DNA from: Oceanimonas baumannii
GTDB taxonomy: Bacteria; Pseudomonadota; Gammaproteobacteria; Enterobacterales; Aeromonadaceae
NCBI RefSeq assembly: GCF_002245495.1
Contig: NZ_NQJF01000014.1
Location: 1-64,000 of the forward strand
Direction: 5' to 3'
Length of the DNA stretch: 64,000 nucleotides
The notes below the pieces were generated by a model. It saw only the letters and a list, made by a program, of their open reading frames with translations. It was not told where the DNA came from and made no database searches. Shown piece after piece: positions 1 through 11,261 of this stretch. How positions within the stretch are numbered: the stretch's first letter is position 1; every line of letters starts with the position of its first letter. Both the position numbers and the translations under genes were made by a program.

Positions 1-549
1 ATGCTTGCGTCAGAGATACCGTTTTACGCTTGCCCAGTGACCATCCCACGACACGGCGAGAATACAGGTCGATGACGGCGGCAAGGTATAGCCAGCGTGA
101 ACCGACCCGGATGTAGGTCAGATCCGCAGCCCAATGTTGATTGGGAGCTGTCGGCTTTGGCAGGTCTTTACGTAGATTCACCGACTTCTGATAAAAACGA
201 TGCAATCCAGCTACCTTGCGATACACCCGGGCGACGCGCGCTTTCAACCCGGCTTCCCGCATCAGCCGCTCAACACGCTTTCTGCCGACATGAATACCTT
301 GTCGCTTCAGAGCTTGATGAACCCTGGGGCTACCATAGGTTTCTCTGCTTGCGGTGAAAGTCCGTTTTATTTGCTCTATCAGTTCCTCATTGGCCTGGTC
401 ACGCCGGCTCATTTTACGTTGTTGCCACGCATAGAAGCCGCTGGCGGACACGTTCAGAAAACGGCACAAACGTCGTACACCATAGTGAAAACGGTGCTGA
501 GCTACAAACCGGAACCGTTCTTGCGTTCCTCCGCGAGAAACCGTTGCCA
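1..549 (-). CDS. IS3-family transposase OrfB (DDE integrase), partial
   Basis: This is the catalytic half of the transposase, made as an OrfAB fusion that cuts and joins the IS ends. The frame is open from the frameshift site down to position 1 and is truncated by the window edge. Recognisable stretches include VRRLCRFLNVSASGFYAW near the start, then the ETYGSPRVH block, and AADLTYIRVG with the first catalytic Asp near the window edge. It has no convincing start codon of its own and lies in the -1 frame relative to OrfA. The run AAAAAAG (minus strand, 556-550) inside orfA is a typical IS3 slippery heptamer, and a -1 slip there joins the two frames without a stop. The last two catalytic acidic residues are outside the window. 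Confidence 0.85.
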
Positions 550-843
550 CTTTTTTAGCAGGTCGTTTTCCTCCTTCAGCTCAGCAACCTGTTTTTCCAG
601 GTTACGGATCCGTTCGTTTTCGCTCAGAGCTTTCGGCTTGCTTTCCGCTTTCCTGCGTTTGTCCGCCACGATCTTTCCTTCTCGATACTCTTTGCGCCAT
701 CGTGACAACATGAAGGGATGAATGTCCAGAGACTCCGCTACGCCCTTCACACTTCTCCCGCTCAGGTACGTCAGCTTAACGGCTCTGACCTTGAATTCAT
801 TCGTGTATTGCCGAGTCTTCTTCTGGTTCTTGTACGCTGGCAT
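502..843 (-). CDS. IS3-family transposase OrfA (HTH subunit)
   Basis: The 113-residue protein begins MPAYKNQKKTRQYTNEFK and has the expected IS3 OrfA layout. A helix-turn-helix region (residues about 15-60, with VKGVAESLDIHPFMLSRWR) binds the IS ends, and a leucine-zipper segment (about 75-100, LEKQVAELKEENDLLKK) dimerises it. The A6G slippery run falls at the LLKK codons, so ribosomes either finish OrfA or shift into OrfB. The gene starts about 50 bp inside the IS end. OrfA appears intact; whether the element is active depends on the part outside the window. Confidence 0.9.
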   Translation of the reverse strand: MPAYKNQKKTRQYTNEFKVRAVKLTYLSGRSVKGVAESLDIHPFMLSRWRKEYREGKIVADKRRKAESKPKALSENERIRNLEKQVAELKEENDLLKKWQRFLAEERKNGSGL

Positions 844-896
844 TTCTCACCTCGTCTTCGTTTGACTGAGGTGTCCACTAAAACGGGGGAACTACA

Positions 897-924
897 TTGG
901 TCCCTTGCTTGTGCTTGTTATGCG
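897..924 (-). other. Probable attC remnant next to the IS end
   Basis: On the minus strand this reads GCATAACAAGCACAAGCAA, then GGGACC, and is interrupted at 896 by the IS terminus. A GCATAAC core followed by an AC/AAG-rich arm resembles the 5' half of Vibrio-type integron recombination sites. The stop codon of the adjacent ORF (TAA, 920-918) lies inside the core, as often happens in integron cassettes. Only half of the site remains, so the call rests on this pattern and on the matching box at 1331-1338. Confidence 0.45.
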
Positions 925-1313
925 CCGACAACCTCTGGATCTCCGCCTGTGTCAGGTATTAAAACTAAGGGCCCGCACTTATTACAAATTACAGCTAAAA
1001 CCTGCTTTATCAGGTGATCATGACCTTTTTCAAACCATATTTCTTGTAGCTCATTGTCGCCCGAATAGTTGGTGATGTTGAGCAAAGTCCATAACTCATC
1101 TGGCTTTGACTCCGACTCCAACCAAGCCTGCCATGTTGCCCCGACACCATAGTCTCGAATAGTAACTTTGACACCGCTTAGCTCGGCTATCGCATCTTTA
1201 ACTTCACGGCCAGTCGGGAATCTTGATGGTGTTTTTGGATAGGGCACCTCAAGGGAGTCAAGCCACTCCGTCATTTCATCGTTCAGAGGATACGTTGTCC
1301 AAAGTACACCCAT
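918..1313 (-). CDS. Hypothetical protein of a probable integron gene cassette
   Basis: A 131-residue soluble protein of unknown function. I chose the ATG at 1313, beginning MGVLWTTYPLNDEMTEWLD, because it lies 17 nt inside the presumed cassette border. The longer GTG start at 1382 would translate through that border. It has no signal peptide, membrane helix or motif I recognise; it is acidic with several Trp residues, a composition often seen in small immunity-like or other cassette proteins. Base composition looks lower in GC than the neighbouring ATPase operon, which fits acquisition. The ORF fills nearly the whole interval between two complementary 8-bp GTTATGCG boxes. No function is proposed. 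Confidence 0.6.
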   Translation of the reverse strand: MGVLWTTYPLNDEMTEWLDSLEVPYPKTPSRFPTGREVKDAIAELSGVKVTIRDYGVGATWQAWLESESKPDELWTLLNITNYSGDNELQEIWFEKGHDHLIKQVLAVICNKCGPLVLIPDTGGDPEVVGA

Positions 1314-1330
1314 TACTCGATTCCCGGTTC

Positions 1331-1338
1331 CGCATAAC
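1331..1338 (-). other. Putative cassette boundary (GTTATGCG core box)
   Basis: On the minus strand this is GTTATGCG, exactly complementary to the CGCATAAC box at the other end of the ORF (917-924). In integrons the 3' core of one attC and the 5' core of the next are related in this way, and cassette ORFs begin shortly after the GTT. The sequence just upstream on the minus strand (ATTGAGCCGGGT) also vaguely recalls Vibrio attC arms, from memory only. Confidence 0.4.
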
Positions 1339-1855
1339 AGTTGTATATTGACCCGGCTCAATAACCCGCAGCCAGACACCACATAAAAATTAAGATTAAC
1401 ACTCTGATTTAAAAAACAAAAACAGTGCCCAGCACGCTATTTGCGTGTGTGAATTCAAGACATCTCAATAACTCCGGACACACGTCCTGAATTATTTCAA
1501 GACCTGTTTATAAGCATCTGATTTATATACGTTAACTTTTCAGATAACTGCCAATCGAGACATCGGATGAGCAAAAATGAGAACAAAAGTGCTCAAAGTG
1601 CGGTTATCACTGGCCGGATACACATAAAAACCACACATTTTGCTAAACGAACAGGCACGCTACCGCCCGGGCGTTACAGGCCGCCGCTCCTGCCACCACA
1701 GGGCTGAAAGCATCTATTCTGGCTATCGCCGGCCCGGGTTGCAATTGCAAAAAAGGCGAACAGCGGTGCAAATTGCCAGGCAGGACCAATATGCCGCAGC
1801 AGAGCCTGGAGCAGGAACTCCCGCTTAACGGCAAATCATGCCCGGGAGCATAAAA
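1339..1855. other. Gene-free stretch between cassette and globin gene
   Basis: No convincing gene is visible in these roughly 500 bases. The first 240 bases are AT-rich, with two partly repeated segments (TGAATTCAAGAC near 1450 and TGAATTATTTCAAGAC near 1490). The rest is GC-rich with short overlapping ORFs on both strands that lack ribosome binding sites. It probably marks old rearrangement near the integrated elements. Confidence 0.5.
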
Positions 1856-1879
1856 CATGCCCCGCACTTGCGGGGCATG
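1851..1879 (-). terminator. Terminator of the globin gene
   Basis: A perfect 10-bp stem (1856-1865 with 1870-1879, loop ACTT) lies about 30 bp past the globin stop codon and is followed on the minus strand by TTTTA. This fits a Rho-independent terminator closing the globin transcript. Confidence 0.7.
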
Positions 1880-1908
1880 GGTAACTCGGAACCATAACGC
1901 CGGTCTGC

Positions 1909-2388
1909 TTACGGAGCCATGACAATCTCGCCCTTGGTAGAGGCAACAATATCCAGCAGCTCCTGTCGCTCACGGGCCGGCACCTGATGCTGGTCGAGCA
2001 CACCTTCAAACAGGGCAACCATGTGTGCCCATTCCGCTTCGGTAATATTAAGGTGGCCGTGAGCCTCTTTCATTGAGCGGCCCAGGTACTGGCAGGGGCC
2101 ACCGGTTACGTAGCAGACCTGCGCGGTCACCTGATAGCTGAGATAAGGTGCCGGCGCCCTGGTGCGCGCAGCCTTTACCGCCGGGTTGGCGTTAATTATG
2201 TCATCGTCCACCACCACATCAATAAAGTCACTCACCACCACCGAGATCGGCACCAGACCACCAAGGCGCTGATAGAGGGATTCCGTTTGCTCGCCGGCGC
2301 TCTCCTGAGCAGAGAGGCTCAGGCAGGTCAGCAGTGCCAGAATGGACAACAACGGGACATGAAGGGATCGCATTGCATGAAACTTCAT
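1909..2388 (-). CDS. Exported group I truncated hemoglobin
   Basis: A 159-residue protein with an N-terminal signal peptide (hydrophobic HVPLLSILALLTCLSLSA) followed by a truncated-globin fold. The typical LYQRLGG opening appears at about residue 38, then GRSMKEAH and the HLNITEAEW helix carrying the probable proximal heme His. Truncated globins bind heme and handle O2, NO or peroxide; an exported copy would act in the periplasm. The ATG at 2388 is preferred over an upstream start because AGAGGAG lies just before it and the signal peptide then sits at the very N-terminus. The gene follows atpG by 109 bp on the same strand with no terminator between, so read-through from the ATPase operon is possible. 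The family call is firm; the physiological ligand is unknown. Confidence 0.82.
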   Translation of the reverse strand: MKFHAMRSLHVPLLSILALLTCLSLSAQESAGEQTESLYQRLGGLVPISVVVSDFIDVVVDDDIINANPAVKAARTRAPAPYLSYQVTAQVCYVTGGPCQYLGRSMKEAHGHLNITEAEWAHMVALFEGVLDQHQVPARERQELLDIVASTKGEIVMAP

Positions 2389-2497
2389 CGTTAATACTCC
2401 TCTGCTGGAGTTTAAGAAGGCGGACACTCATGCGGGCGTTCGTCGTGCGGGTGTTCTTGTTAAGCATAGTGCGCTCAACGCTATTAATACTCAGCAA

Positions 2498-3340
2498 TCA
2501 CTGCCTCCCCCCTTCCAGATTGGCGGCATTCAGCAGGATCACTTCAATTTCTTCGGTGATCTCTTCCTGGCGCAGGGCGTTAAAACGCAGCTTCAGCCGC
2601 TCGGCTGCTTCATCCAGGTGATTTACCGCCCCCTCCATATGGGTTACACGCTGATGGTTTTCAGCATACAGCGAGCCACAGAGCATGGCGTGCAGCAGCG
2701 CAAACAGATAATGCTCCGAAAGACTCGCCAGCAACGTGACGGGGGCCAGGTTAATCACCGGGGGGAAGGCATTGCCACAGGCCGGAGTGATGCCGGTAAA
2801 GGGCGGCAGCAATTGCCGTTGCACCAGCTCGCCGCTGGCGTTGTGATACAAAGCGTGCAACGCGAACGCACCTTCCTGCTTGAGGCTGGTCAGCCCGGTT
2901 GTCAGCCGGGTCAGCACCGCGGGAATTTCATCCGCAGTACTGGCCCCCTCAAGGAAAATACCATCGTACTGCTCCTGCTCCAGCAGCATATTCAGCTTGC
3001 GCCCCACGGCCACCAGGTGCGGAATTCTCCCCTTATCTTCGTCCAGTACCGGTGGCAGCCGCGCCAGCAGGGCATGATTGAAATCGCCGCAAAAACCCCG
3101 TTCGCTGCCCACCAGCAACATGACCGAGGCAGAGGGAGCCATGGCTGGCAACACGCCGGGGTAGCCGGCCATCACTCTGGCGGTGGCCCCGGCCATGCTG
3201 GTCACCACCGTCTGCTGGGCTTCAATCAGCCGGGCCAGTTTGCGGGTTTCCATGTAGGCCAGGGTTTTCATGGAGTTCATGATCTCCCTTATCTCTCCCA
3301 GACTGTGGCGGTGGTGCTCCAGCTCCCGGCGCAGGCTCAT
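2498..3340 (-). CDS. atpG: N-type ATPase gamma subunit
   Basis: The central-stalk subunit that turns inside the alpha/beta ring; 280 residues from the ATG at 3340 ([17 protein letters not shown]). The N-terminal helix contains the conserved [16 protein letters not shown] block and the C-terminal helix ends [17 protein letters not shown], the antiparallel coiled coil that forms the shaft. The start overlaps the atpA stop by 4 bp (ATGA), so the upstream ATG at 3382 is rejected. It is the last gene of the operon, the normal place for gamma in N-ATPases. It is somewhat divergent from housekeeping F-ATPase gamma. Confidence 0.9.
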   Translation of the reverse strand: MSLRRELEHHRHSLGEIREIMNSMKTLAYMETRKLARLIEAQQTVVTSMAGATARVMAGYPGVLPAMAPSASVMLLVGSERGFCGDFNHALLARLPPVLDEDKGRIPHLVAVGRKLNMLLEQEQYDGIFLEGASTADEIPAVLTRLTTGLTSLKQEGAFALHALYHNASGELVQRQLLPPFTGITPACGNAFPPVINLAPVTLLASLSEHYLFALLHAMLCGSLYAENHQRVTHMEGAVNHLDEAAERLKLRFNALRQEEITEEIEVILLNAANLEGGRQ

Positions 3341-4815
3341 CCCCCGGGCTCCCTGAAAACGGCCTTCACCAGCGCCTGCCACTGTTCACGCGGACTGTCG
3401 AGGGTGAGCTCGCCACCTTCAACCACCTGCAGCAGGGCGGCCAGCCGCTCCCGGGCCTGCTCCGGCCCGGTATGGTCGAACGTACCGTCGTTAAAAGCTA
3501 CCAGCCAGGCCATCTGAGCTGTTACCGGCAAGGGAGAAAGCCTCTCCTGCTTGAGAATTTCCCGCAATATCCGTCCCCGGTGAATGGCCGCTTCCATCGA
3601 GGCCTCCAGCCGGGCACCAAAGCGGGTAAACACTTCCAGCTCCATAAACTGCAGATAATCGAGCTTCATGCGTCCGGCCTCCTGCTTGATGCAGGCATGC
3701 TGGGCCTGGCCGCCAATGCGCGACACCGAACGGCCAATGTCGATAGCCGGGCGAAAACCGCCGGCAAACAGGGTGCGATCCAGATACACCTGGCCGTCGG
3801 TAATGGATATCAGGTTAGTAGGAATGTAAGCGGCAATTTCGCCAAGTTGGGTTTCAATCACCGGCAGTGCCGTCATGCTGCCGCCGCCATAAGCGGCATT
3901 GAGGCAGGTGGCCCGCTCCAGCAGCCGGGCATGCACCGAAAAAATGTCACCGGGAAAGGCTTCCCGCCCCGGTGGCCGGCGCAGCAACAGCGACAACTCC
4001 CGGTAGGTTTTGGCATGGCTGGAAAGATCGTCATACACCACCAGCACATCCCTGCCCTGCTGCATCCAGTATTCGGCCAGGGCGCAACCGGCAAAGGGAG
4101 CCAGGTGTTGCAGGCCGGGCAACGCACTGGCTTCCGCCACCACCACCACGGTGTAATCCAGGGCACCCTGCTCCCGCAATATTTCAATGGTGTTCACCAC
4201 GGTAGATCGCTTCTGGCCGATCAGCACATACACGCAGTAAACATTCTGCTCCCGCTGATTAATCACCGTGTCCAGCGCCAGCGAGCTGCGTCCCAGCCCT
4301 TCATCACCAATCAGCAACTGACGCTGACCCCGGCCGATGGGGATCATGGTGTCGATAATTTTAATGCCGGTATACAGCGGCTGGTGTACAAACTCCCGGG
4401 CAATAATCGGGGGGGACGGCGGTTCAAGGGGCTGACGCCGGGTGTTGCCCGGCGGCGGACGGTCGTCCTGCGGCACCCCCAGCGGATCCACAATACGCCC
4501 CAGCAGTTCATCGCCGGCGGCAATGCTCAGGGTATGCCCGCTGCCCCGCACGCCAATGCCGGCGGTCAGCGCCGGTGTATCACTCAGCAGCACGGCACCA
4601 ATCATGCTGTCGGTAATGTCGAATACCATGGCCCGGCTGCCGTCGGCAAACAGCAGCAGTTCATCAATGGCCGCCGAAGACAACCCGGCTACCCAGGCGA
4701 TGCCGTCACCTACCGAGACCACCCGGCCCAGCTCATTAACCCGGAGTGCGGGGCGGTAATGGCGCAGCCAGCGTGCCTGCCGCTCCAGCAGGGAGTGATT
4801 GGGGAAATCATTCAT
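3337..4815 (-). CDS. atpA: N-type ATPase alpha subunit with altered P-loop
   Basis: The non-catalytic nucleotide-binding subunit of the hexamer, 492 residues from the ATG at 4815 ([19 protein letters not shown]). This start overlaps the atpF stop by 8 bp and removes 21 implausible residues of the longer ORF. Family signatures include [38 protein letters not shown] and [12 protein letters not shown]. The P-loop reads GDEGLGRSS where F-type alpha subunits have GDxxTGKT, so the nucleotide-contacting Lys is Arg. This suggests weakened binding at the non-catalytic sites. The rest of the chain is intact, with no frameshift. Confidence 0.92.
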   Translation of the reverse strand: MNDFPNHSLLERQARWLRHYRPALRVNELGRVVSVGDGIAWVAGLSSAAIDELLLFADGSRAMVFDITDSMIGAVLLSDTPALTAGIGVRGSGHTLSIAAGDELLGRIVDPLGVPQDDRPPPGNTRRQPLEPPSPPIIAREFVHQPLYTGIKIIDTMIPIGRGQRQLLIGDEGLGRSSLALDTVINQREQNVYCVYVLIGQKRSTVVNTIEILREQGALDYTVVVVAEASALPGLQHLAPFAGCALAEYWMQQGRDVLVVYDDLSSHAKTYRELSLLLRRPPGREAFPGDIFSVHARLLERATCLNAAYGGGSMTALPVIETQLGEIAAYIPTNLISITDGQVYLDRTLFAGGFRPAIDIGRSVSRIGGQAQHACIKQEAGRMKLDYLQFMELEVFTRFGARLEASMEAAIHRGRILREILKQERLSPLPVTAQMAWLVAFNDGTFDHTGPEQARERLAALLQVVEGGELTLDSPREQWQALVKAVFREPGG

Positions 4816-5554
4816 GGCGGGCCAGCTCCGCAAAGCCGTGCAGTTCGTCCTGCACATTGGCCCCCAGCTGCCAGGCACCTACGGTAATACGCACGCCTGC
4901 CAGCAGGGCCGGTTCGGTATCAAAACGAAGGGACGTTCCGGCGGGCAGCAGCCCGTTCAGGGCCAGCTCCAGCGCCTGACGCTGCTCAGCGGAGAGCGGC
5001 AGCGCGCTGTGGACTAGCGCATCCCCTTTGCTCTCACCGTATTGCTGGCGAATGGCTTTGGCTGTTTCGGGCGGAAGTTCGTTCAGTTCATCCAGCAGCA
5101 ACTGCAGCAGCCGGCACTGGGTGTCAGCTCCGGCTCCCAGCCGCAGCAGCCTGGCAGCAAAGGCCGCCCCCTGCTGCAGAGCGGTCACCTCCATGGTGCG
5201 CCGGGCTTCTGCCAGCCGCCGGGCATCGGCAACCTCAGCCCGCTGACGGGCGGCGGCCAGCTCGGCTTCCAGCTTTTGCAGGCACTCGTGACGTTTCGCC
5301 TCCATTTCACTGTTCAGCGTATCCCGTGCGGCCTGGCGCTCCTGCTCCCACGCATCCAGCCGCCCTTCGTATTGCCGGCGCATATTGGCAGCTTCGGTTT
5401 TCAGGGTGCCGGCTTCGCTCAGCGTCCTGTCAATGGCGGCTTTCCGGCGGGCGATGATATCGAGCACCGGCCGGTACAGAAAATGTTTGAGGATCCACAC
5501 CAGCACCACAAAATTGACGATCTCAAGAATAAAGGTGCTCCAGCTCACTTCCAT
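4808..5554 (-). CDS. atpF: N-type ATPase b subunit with delta-like C-terminus
   Basis: The peripheral-stalk subunit; 248 residues against about 156 for ordinary b. It has one N-terminal membrane helix (residues 5-25, [21 protein letters not shown]), a long charged coiled coil (about 30-130), and a C-terminal region ending [22 protein letters not shown]. That ending resembles the closing segment of the delta/OSCP subunit. No separate atpH occurs in the operon, so this chain probably carries out both roles. It ends 8 bp inside atpA and starts 32 bp after atpE. Confidence 0.88.
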   Translation of the reverse strand: MEVSWSTFILEIVNFVVLVWILKHFLYRPVLDIIARRKAAIDRTLSEAGTLKTEAANMRRQYEGRLDAWEQERQAARDTLNSEMEAKRHECLQKLEAELAAARQRAEVADARRLAEARRTMEVTALQQGAAFAARLLRLGAGADTQCRLLQLLLDELNELPPETAKAIRQQYGESKGDALVHSALPLSAEQRQALELALNGLLPAGTSLRFDTEPALLAGVRITVGAWQLGANVQDELHGFAELARHE

Positions 5555-5586
5555 GGGCTCGCCTCCTGCGCATGACTACCTGGCCA

Positions 5587-6535
<949 letters not shown>

Positions 6536-6539
6536 AGGC

Positions 6540-6805
6540 TCACCTTGTGATAAAGAGATAAATGTTCACTGCCCCCATCACCACGCCCAGCACTATCAGG
6601 CTTACGGTCCAGCGTACCGAGTAGCCTTCCGCCAGGCCGTCAAGCCAGTGCCCCAGAAAAGCACCGGCCACCACTGGCAGCACCATCAGCAGCCCCACCG
6701 TGCCCATGTAAATGGTCTGCCCCAGCAGGGTGGGCCTGTCGCGTTCGGCCTGCTTCATGCGTCTGGCCTGGCGCTCCACCCGCTTGCGCAGATCCTTATG
6801 CTCGT

Positions 6806-6809
<4 letters not shown>
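6540..6809 (-). CDS. atpQ: AtpQ, AtpI-like accessory membrane protein
   Basis: An 89-residue protein (start ATG 6809, MNEHKDLRKRVERQARRMKQ) with a basic cytoplasmic N-terminus and two membrane helices (about 33-52 and 65-87, with the GAFLGHWLDG turn typical of AtpI/AtpQ). Such proteins are thought to help c-ring assembly or bind divalent cations. The start overlaps atpC by 4 bp, which rules out the upstream ATG at 6860. Position three in the operon is standard for N-ATPases. Confidence 0.85.
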
Positions 6810-8607
<1,798 letters not shown>

Positions 8608-8707
8608 TCATGGCTCCTGCTGGTTCGGCCCGGATTTTCCGGACAACTCTTATCAGTCTGGACAGCAGGGTGAAAACCGTCCATTTCGGCAAGAAAACAG
8701 CAGGCAT

Positions 8708-8737
8708 AAAAAAACCGCTGCCGGAGCAGCGGTTTTT
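8708..8737 (-). terminator. Terminator downstream of EF-G2
   Basis: An 11-bp GC-rich stem (8711-8721 with 8726-8736, loop CGGA) flanked by A and T runs, about 25 bp after the fusA2 stop. On the minus strand the stem is followed by seven T residues, a textbook Rho-independent terminator. It separates EF-G2 from the ATPase operon. Confidence 0.85.
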
Positions 8738-8763
8738 ATCGAAGTAACCGGGGTTAGCCGAAC

Positions 8764-10857
8764 TTACTTCTTGGCTTCAGCAGCCTTGCGCTCTTTCACC
8801 TGAGCTACCACTTTCTCGGACACGTTGGCCGGGCAAGGAGCGTAGTGAGAGAATTCCATGGAGAACTGGCCACGGCCAGAAGTCATGGTACGCAGAGAAC
8901 CGATGTAACCGAACATTTCGGACAGGGGTACGTCAGCCTTGATACGTACACCGGTCACGCCAGCGTTCTGATCCTTGATCATACCGCGACGACGGTTCAG
9001 GTCACCGATAACGTCACCCACGTGATCTTCCGGAGTGAACACGTCAACCTTCATGATCGGCTCCAGCAGCTGCGGGCTGGCCTTCGGCAGAGACTGACGG
9101 AAGGCACCCTTGGCGGCGATTTCGAACGCGATGGCAGAGGAGTCAACCGCGTGGTAGGCACCGTCGATCAGTTCGAACTCGATGTCCAGCACCGGGAAGC
9201 CGGCGATGGTACCGGTGTTCATCATGCTGGCAATACCCTTTTCAATGGCAGGCCAGAATTCCTTCGGTACGTTACCACCCACTACGGAAGACTTGAACAC
9301 CAGACCGGTGTTCGGCTCACCCGGACGGATGATGTAGTCAATTTTACCGTACTGACCGGAACCACCAGACTGCTTCTTGTGGGTGTAGCTGTCTTCTACC
9401 TGAGCGGTGATGGTTTCGCGGTAGGCTACCTGCGGCTCACCTACAGTCAGCTCAACGCCGTAGGTACGCTTCAGGATGTCTACCTTGATGTCCAGGTGCA
9501 GTTCACCCATGCCTTTCAGGATGGTTTCACCGGAATCTTCGTCGGTTTCAACGCGGAAAGACGGATCTTCGGCAACCATTTTACCGATGGCCACGCCCAT
9601 CTTCTCGGAACCGCCTTTGTCTTTCGGCGCAACAGCGATGGAGATTACCGGCTCGGGGAACACCATGGCTTCCAGGGTGCAGGGGTGCTTCACGTCACAC
9701 AGGGTGTGACCGGTCTGCACGTTCTTCATGCCGATGATGGCGATGATGTCACCCGCCTGGGCAGAATCCAGCTCAGTACGCTCGTCAGCCTGCATTTCTA
9801 CCATGCGGCCGATACGCTCGGTCTTGCCGGTAGCGCTGTTCAGGATGGTATCACCCTTCTTCAGACGGCCGGAGTAAATACGAACGAAGGTCAGGGCACC
9901 GAAACGGTCGTCCATGATCTTGAACGCCAGCGCTTTCAGCGGGGCGTCGGCGTCAACAATGGCGAACTCGCCGGTCTCGTTGCCTTCTTCGTCGGTCAGC
10001 GGCTGCGGATCAACTTCGGTCGGGCTCGGCAGGTAATCGTTCACGGCGTCCAGCACCAGCTGCATGCCCTTGTTCTTGAACGCAGAGCCACAGTAAGCCG
10101 GGAAGATGGCCATGGTGCGGGTACCCTTACGGATACAACGCTTGATGTCTTCGATGGAGGGCTCTTCACCTTCCATGTAGGCTTCCATCAGGTCGTCGTC
10201 TTGCTCAACGGCGCTTTCAACCAGCATTTCGCGGTATTCTTCAACCTGATCAACCATGTCGGCCGGTACGTCTTCAACAACGTAGTTGTCGGCATCACCG
10301 GAGTCGTCCCAGATGTAGGCCTTACGGGTCAGCAGGTCAACCACACCCTTGAACTCGTCTTCACGACCGATGGGCAGTACCATGACTACCGGGTTGGCGG
10401 CCAGTACGTCGCGGGTCTGCTGAACTACGCGCAGGAAGTCGGCACCCAGACGGTCCAGCTTGTTCACGAAGATGATACGGGCAACGCCGGATTCGTTGGC
10501 ATAGCGCCAGTTGGTTTCGGACTGGGGCTCAACGCCGCCGGAACCACAGAATACGCCGATACCGCCGTCCAGTACTTTCAGTGAACGGTATACTTCAACG
10601 GTAAAGTCAACGTGTCCGGGAGTGTCGATAACGTTGAAACGGTGACCTTTCCAGAAGCAGCTTACAGCAGCAGACTGGATGGTAATACCACGCTCAGCTT
10701 CCTGCTCCATGAAGTCAGTGGTGGATTCACCGTCGTGGGTTTCGCCCGCTTTGTGAATTTTACCGGTCAGCTTGAGGATACGTTCGGTAGTGGTGGTCTT
10801 ACCCGCGTCAACGTGAGCAAAAATACCGATGTTTCTGTAATGTGATAAGTCAGACAT
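8764..10857 (-). CDS. fusA2: Elongation factor G, second (stand-alone) paralogue
   Basis: A 697-residue translational GTPase promoting ribosomal translocation. It has G1 AHVDAGKT (about residue 15), the RGIT switch I, DTPGH in G3, NKLDRLGAD in G4, domain II (about 290-400), domain III with GMGELHLDI and C-terminal domains IV-V ending [11 protein letters not shown]. It is monocistronic with its own terminator and no rpsL, rpsG or tufA beside it, so it is the second EF-G found in many marine gammaproteobacteria rather than the str-operon copy. Which EF-G is the main one in this cell cannot be told from the window. Confidence 0.93.
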   Translation of the reverse strand: MSDLSHYRNIGIFAHVDAGKTTTTERILKLTGKIHKAGETHDGESTTDFMEQEAERGITIQSAAVSCFWKGHRFNVIDTPGHVDFTVEVYRSLKVLDGGIGVFCGSGGVEPQSETNWRYANESGVARIIFVNKLDRLGADFLRVVQQTRDVLAANPVVMVLPIGREDEFKGVVDLLTRKAYIWDDSGDADNYVVEDVPADMVDQVEEYREMLVESAVEQDDDLMEAYMEGEEPSIEDIKRCIRKGTRTMAIFPAYCGSAFKNKGMQLVLDAVNDYLPSPTEVDPQPLTDEEGNETGEFAIVDADAPLKALAFKIMDDRFGALTFVRIYSGRLKKGDTILNSATGKTERIGRMVEMQADERTELDSAQAGDIIAIIGMKNVQTGHTLCDVKHPCTLEAMVFPEPVISIAVAPKDKGGSEKMGVAIGKMVAEDPSFRVETDEDSGETILKGMGELHLDIKVDILKRTYGVELTVGEPQVAYRETITAQVEDSYTHKKQSGGSGQYGKIDYIIRPGEPNTGLVFKSSVVGGNVPKEFWPAIEKGIASMMNTGTIAGFPVLDIEFELIDGAYHAVDSSAIAFEIAAKGAFRQSLPKASPQLLEPIMKVDVFTPEDHVGDVIGDLNRRRGMIKDQNAGVTGVRIKADVPLSEMFGYIGSLRTMTSGRGQFSMEFSHYAPCPANVSEKVVAQVKERKAAEAKK

Positions 10858-11099
10858 GATGCAACTTTATATGGTTGATTAAAGAAGTAGACGGAGCATG
10901 CGAAAGAGTACCAGCACACCGCACCTCAGATTTCGAGGCGCACATTATGCAGTAGAACCCGCCCCTGCGCAAATAGCCAGAGCGGGTTTGCGTGTGTTTT
11001 TTGTGCAGAATACTCTTTACACTCCGGCCCCGCATTTTCTGCCACACTTTCCTTGCCATACCGCACCTTCAGCAAGTGTCGGCGGCCAGACCAGTGCAT

Positions 11100-11195
11100 T
11101 CAGATACCGCCGTTGGCGACCTTGTAATACACCCAGCCAAACAGGCCGGCAAAGATCACCACGGTCAGCAACACCTTAAGCCAGATAAATTTCAC
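11100..11195 (-). CDS. Small single-pass membrane peptide
   Basis: A 31-residue ORF starting at GTG with a strong GGAGATAAAC ribosome binding site directly upstream. The product begins MKFIWLKVLLTVVIF and ends YYKVANGGI: a short basic head, one hydrophobic helix of about 18 residues and a polar tail, which fits a small inner-membrane protein. It lies between the EF-G2 gene and the next membrane-protein gene on the same strand. Function unknown. The binding site and clean topology are the evidence; the shortness keeps certainty moderate. Confidence 0.5.
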   Translation of the reverse strand: MKFIWLKVLLTVVIFAGLFGWVYYKVANGGI

Positions 11196-11261
11196 GTTTA
11201 TCTCCTGCAGGCTCCAACACAGCCCGATCTTCAGAACAGGATTGTGACACCCCAGACAGGG

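Larger units (their letters stand above)
1..896 (-). mobile_element. IS3-family insertion sequence, cut off by the window edge
   Basis: Two overlapping transposase frames lie on the minus strand, a helix-turn-helix OrfA and the start of a DDE integrase OrfB. The outer end is at about 896: read on the minus strand it begins TGTAGTTCCCCCG and continues toward a GTGGACA block, the usual look of an IS3-group terminal inverted repeat. The other terminus lies beyond position 1, so neither the full length nor a target duplication can be measured. The element abuts a presumed integron cassette and appears to have inserted in or beside its attC site. Confidence 0.88.

Noticed and set aside
2228-2497. 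89-codon minus-strand ORF overlapping the globin start
   Set aside because: It overlaps the globin gene in another frame, lacks a binding site and shows no protein-like composition.
3472-4887. 471-codon plus-strand ORF opposite atpA
   Set aside because: Shadow frame; the minus-strand alpha subunit is convincing and start/stop-coupled to its neighbours.
8845-10584. 579-codon plus-strand ORF opposite EF-G2
   Set aside because: It lies entirely antisense to a highly conserved gene with strong codon bias, which leaves the complementary frame open; no ribosome binding site or family motif.
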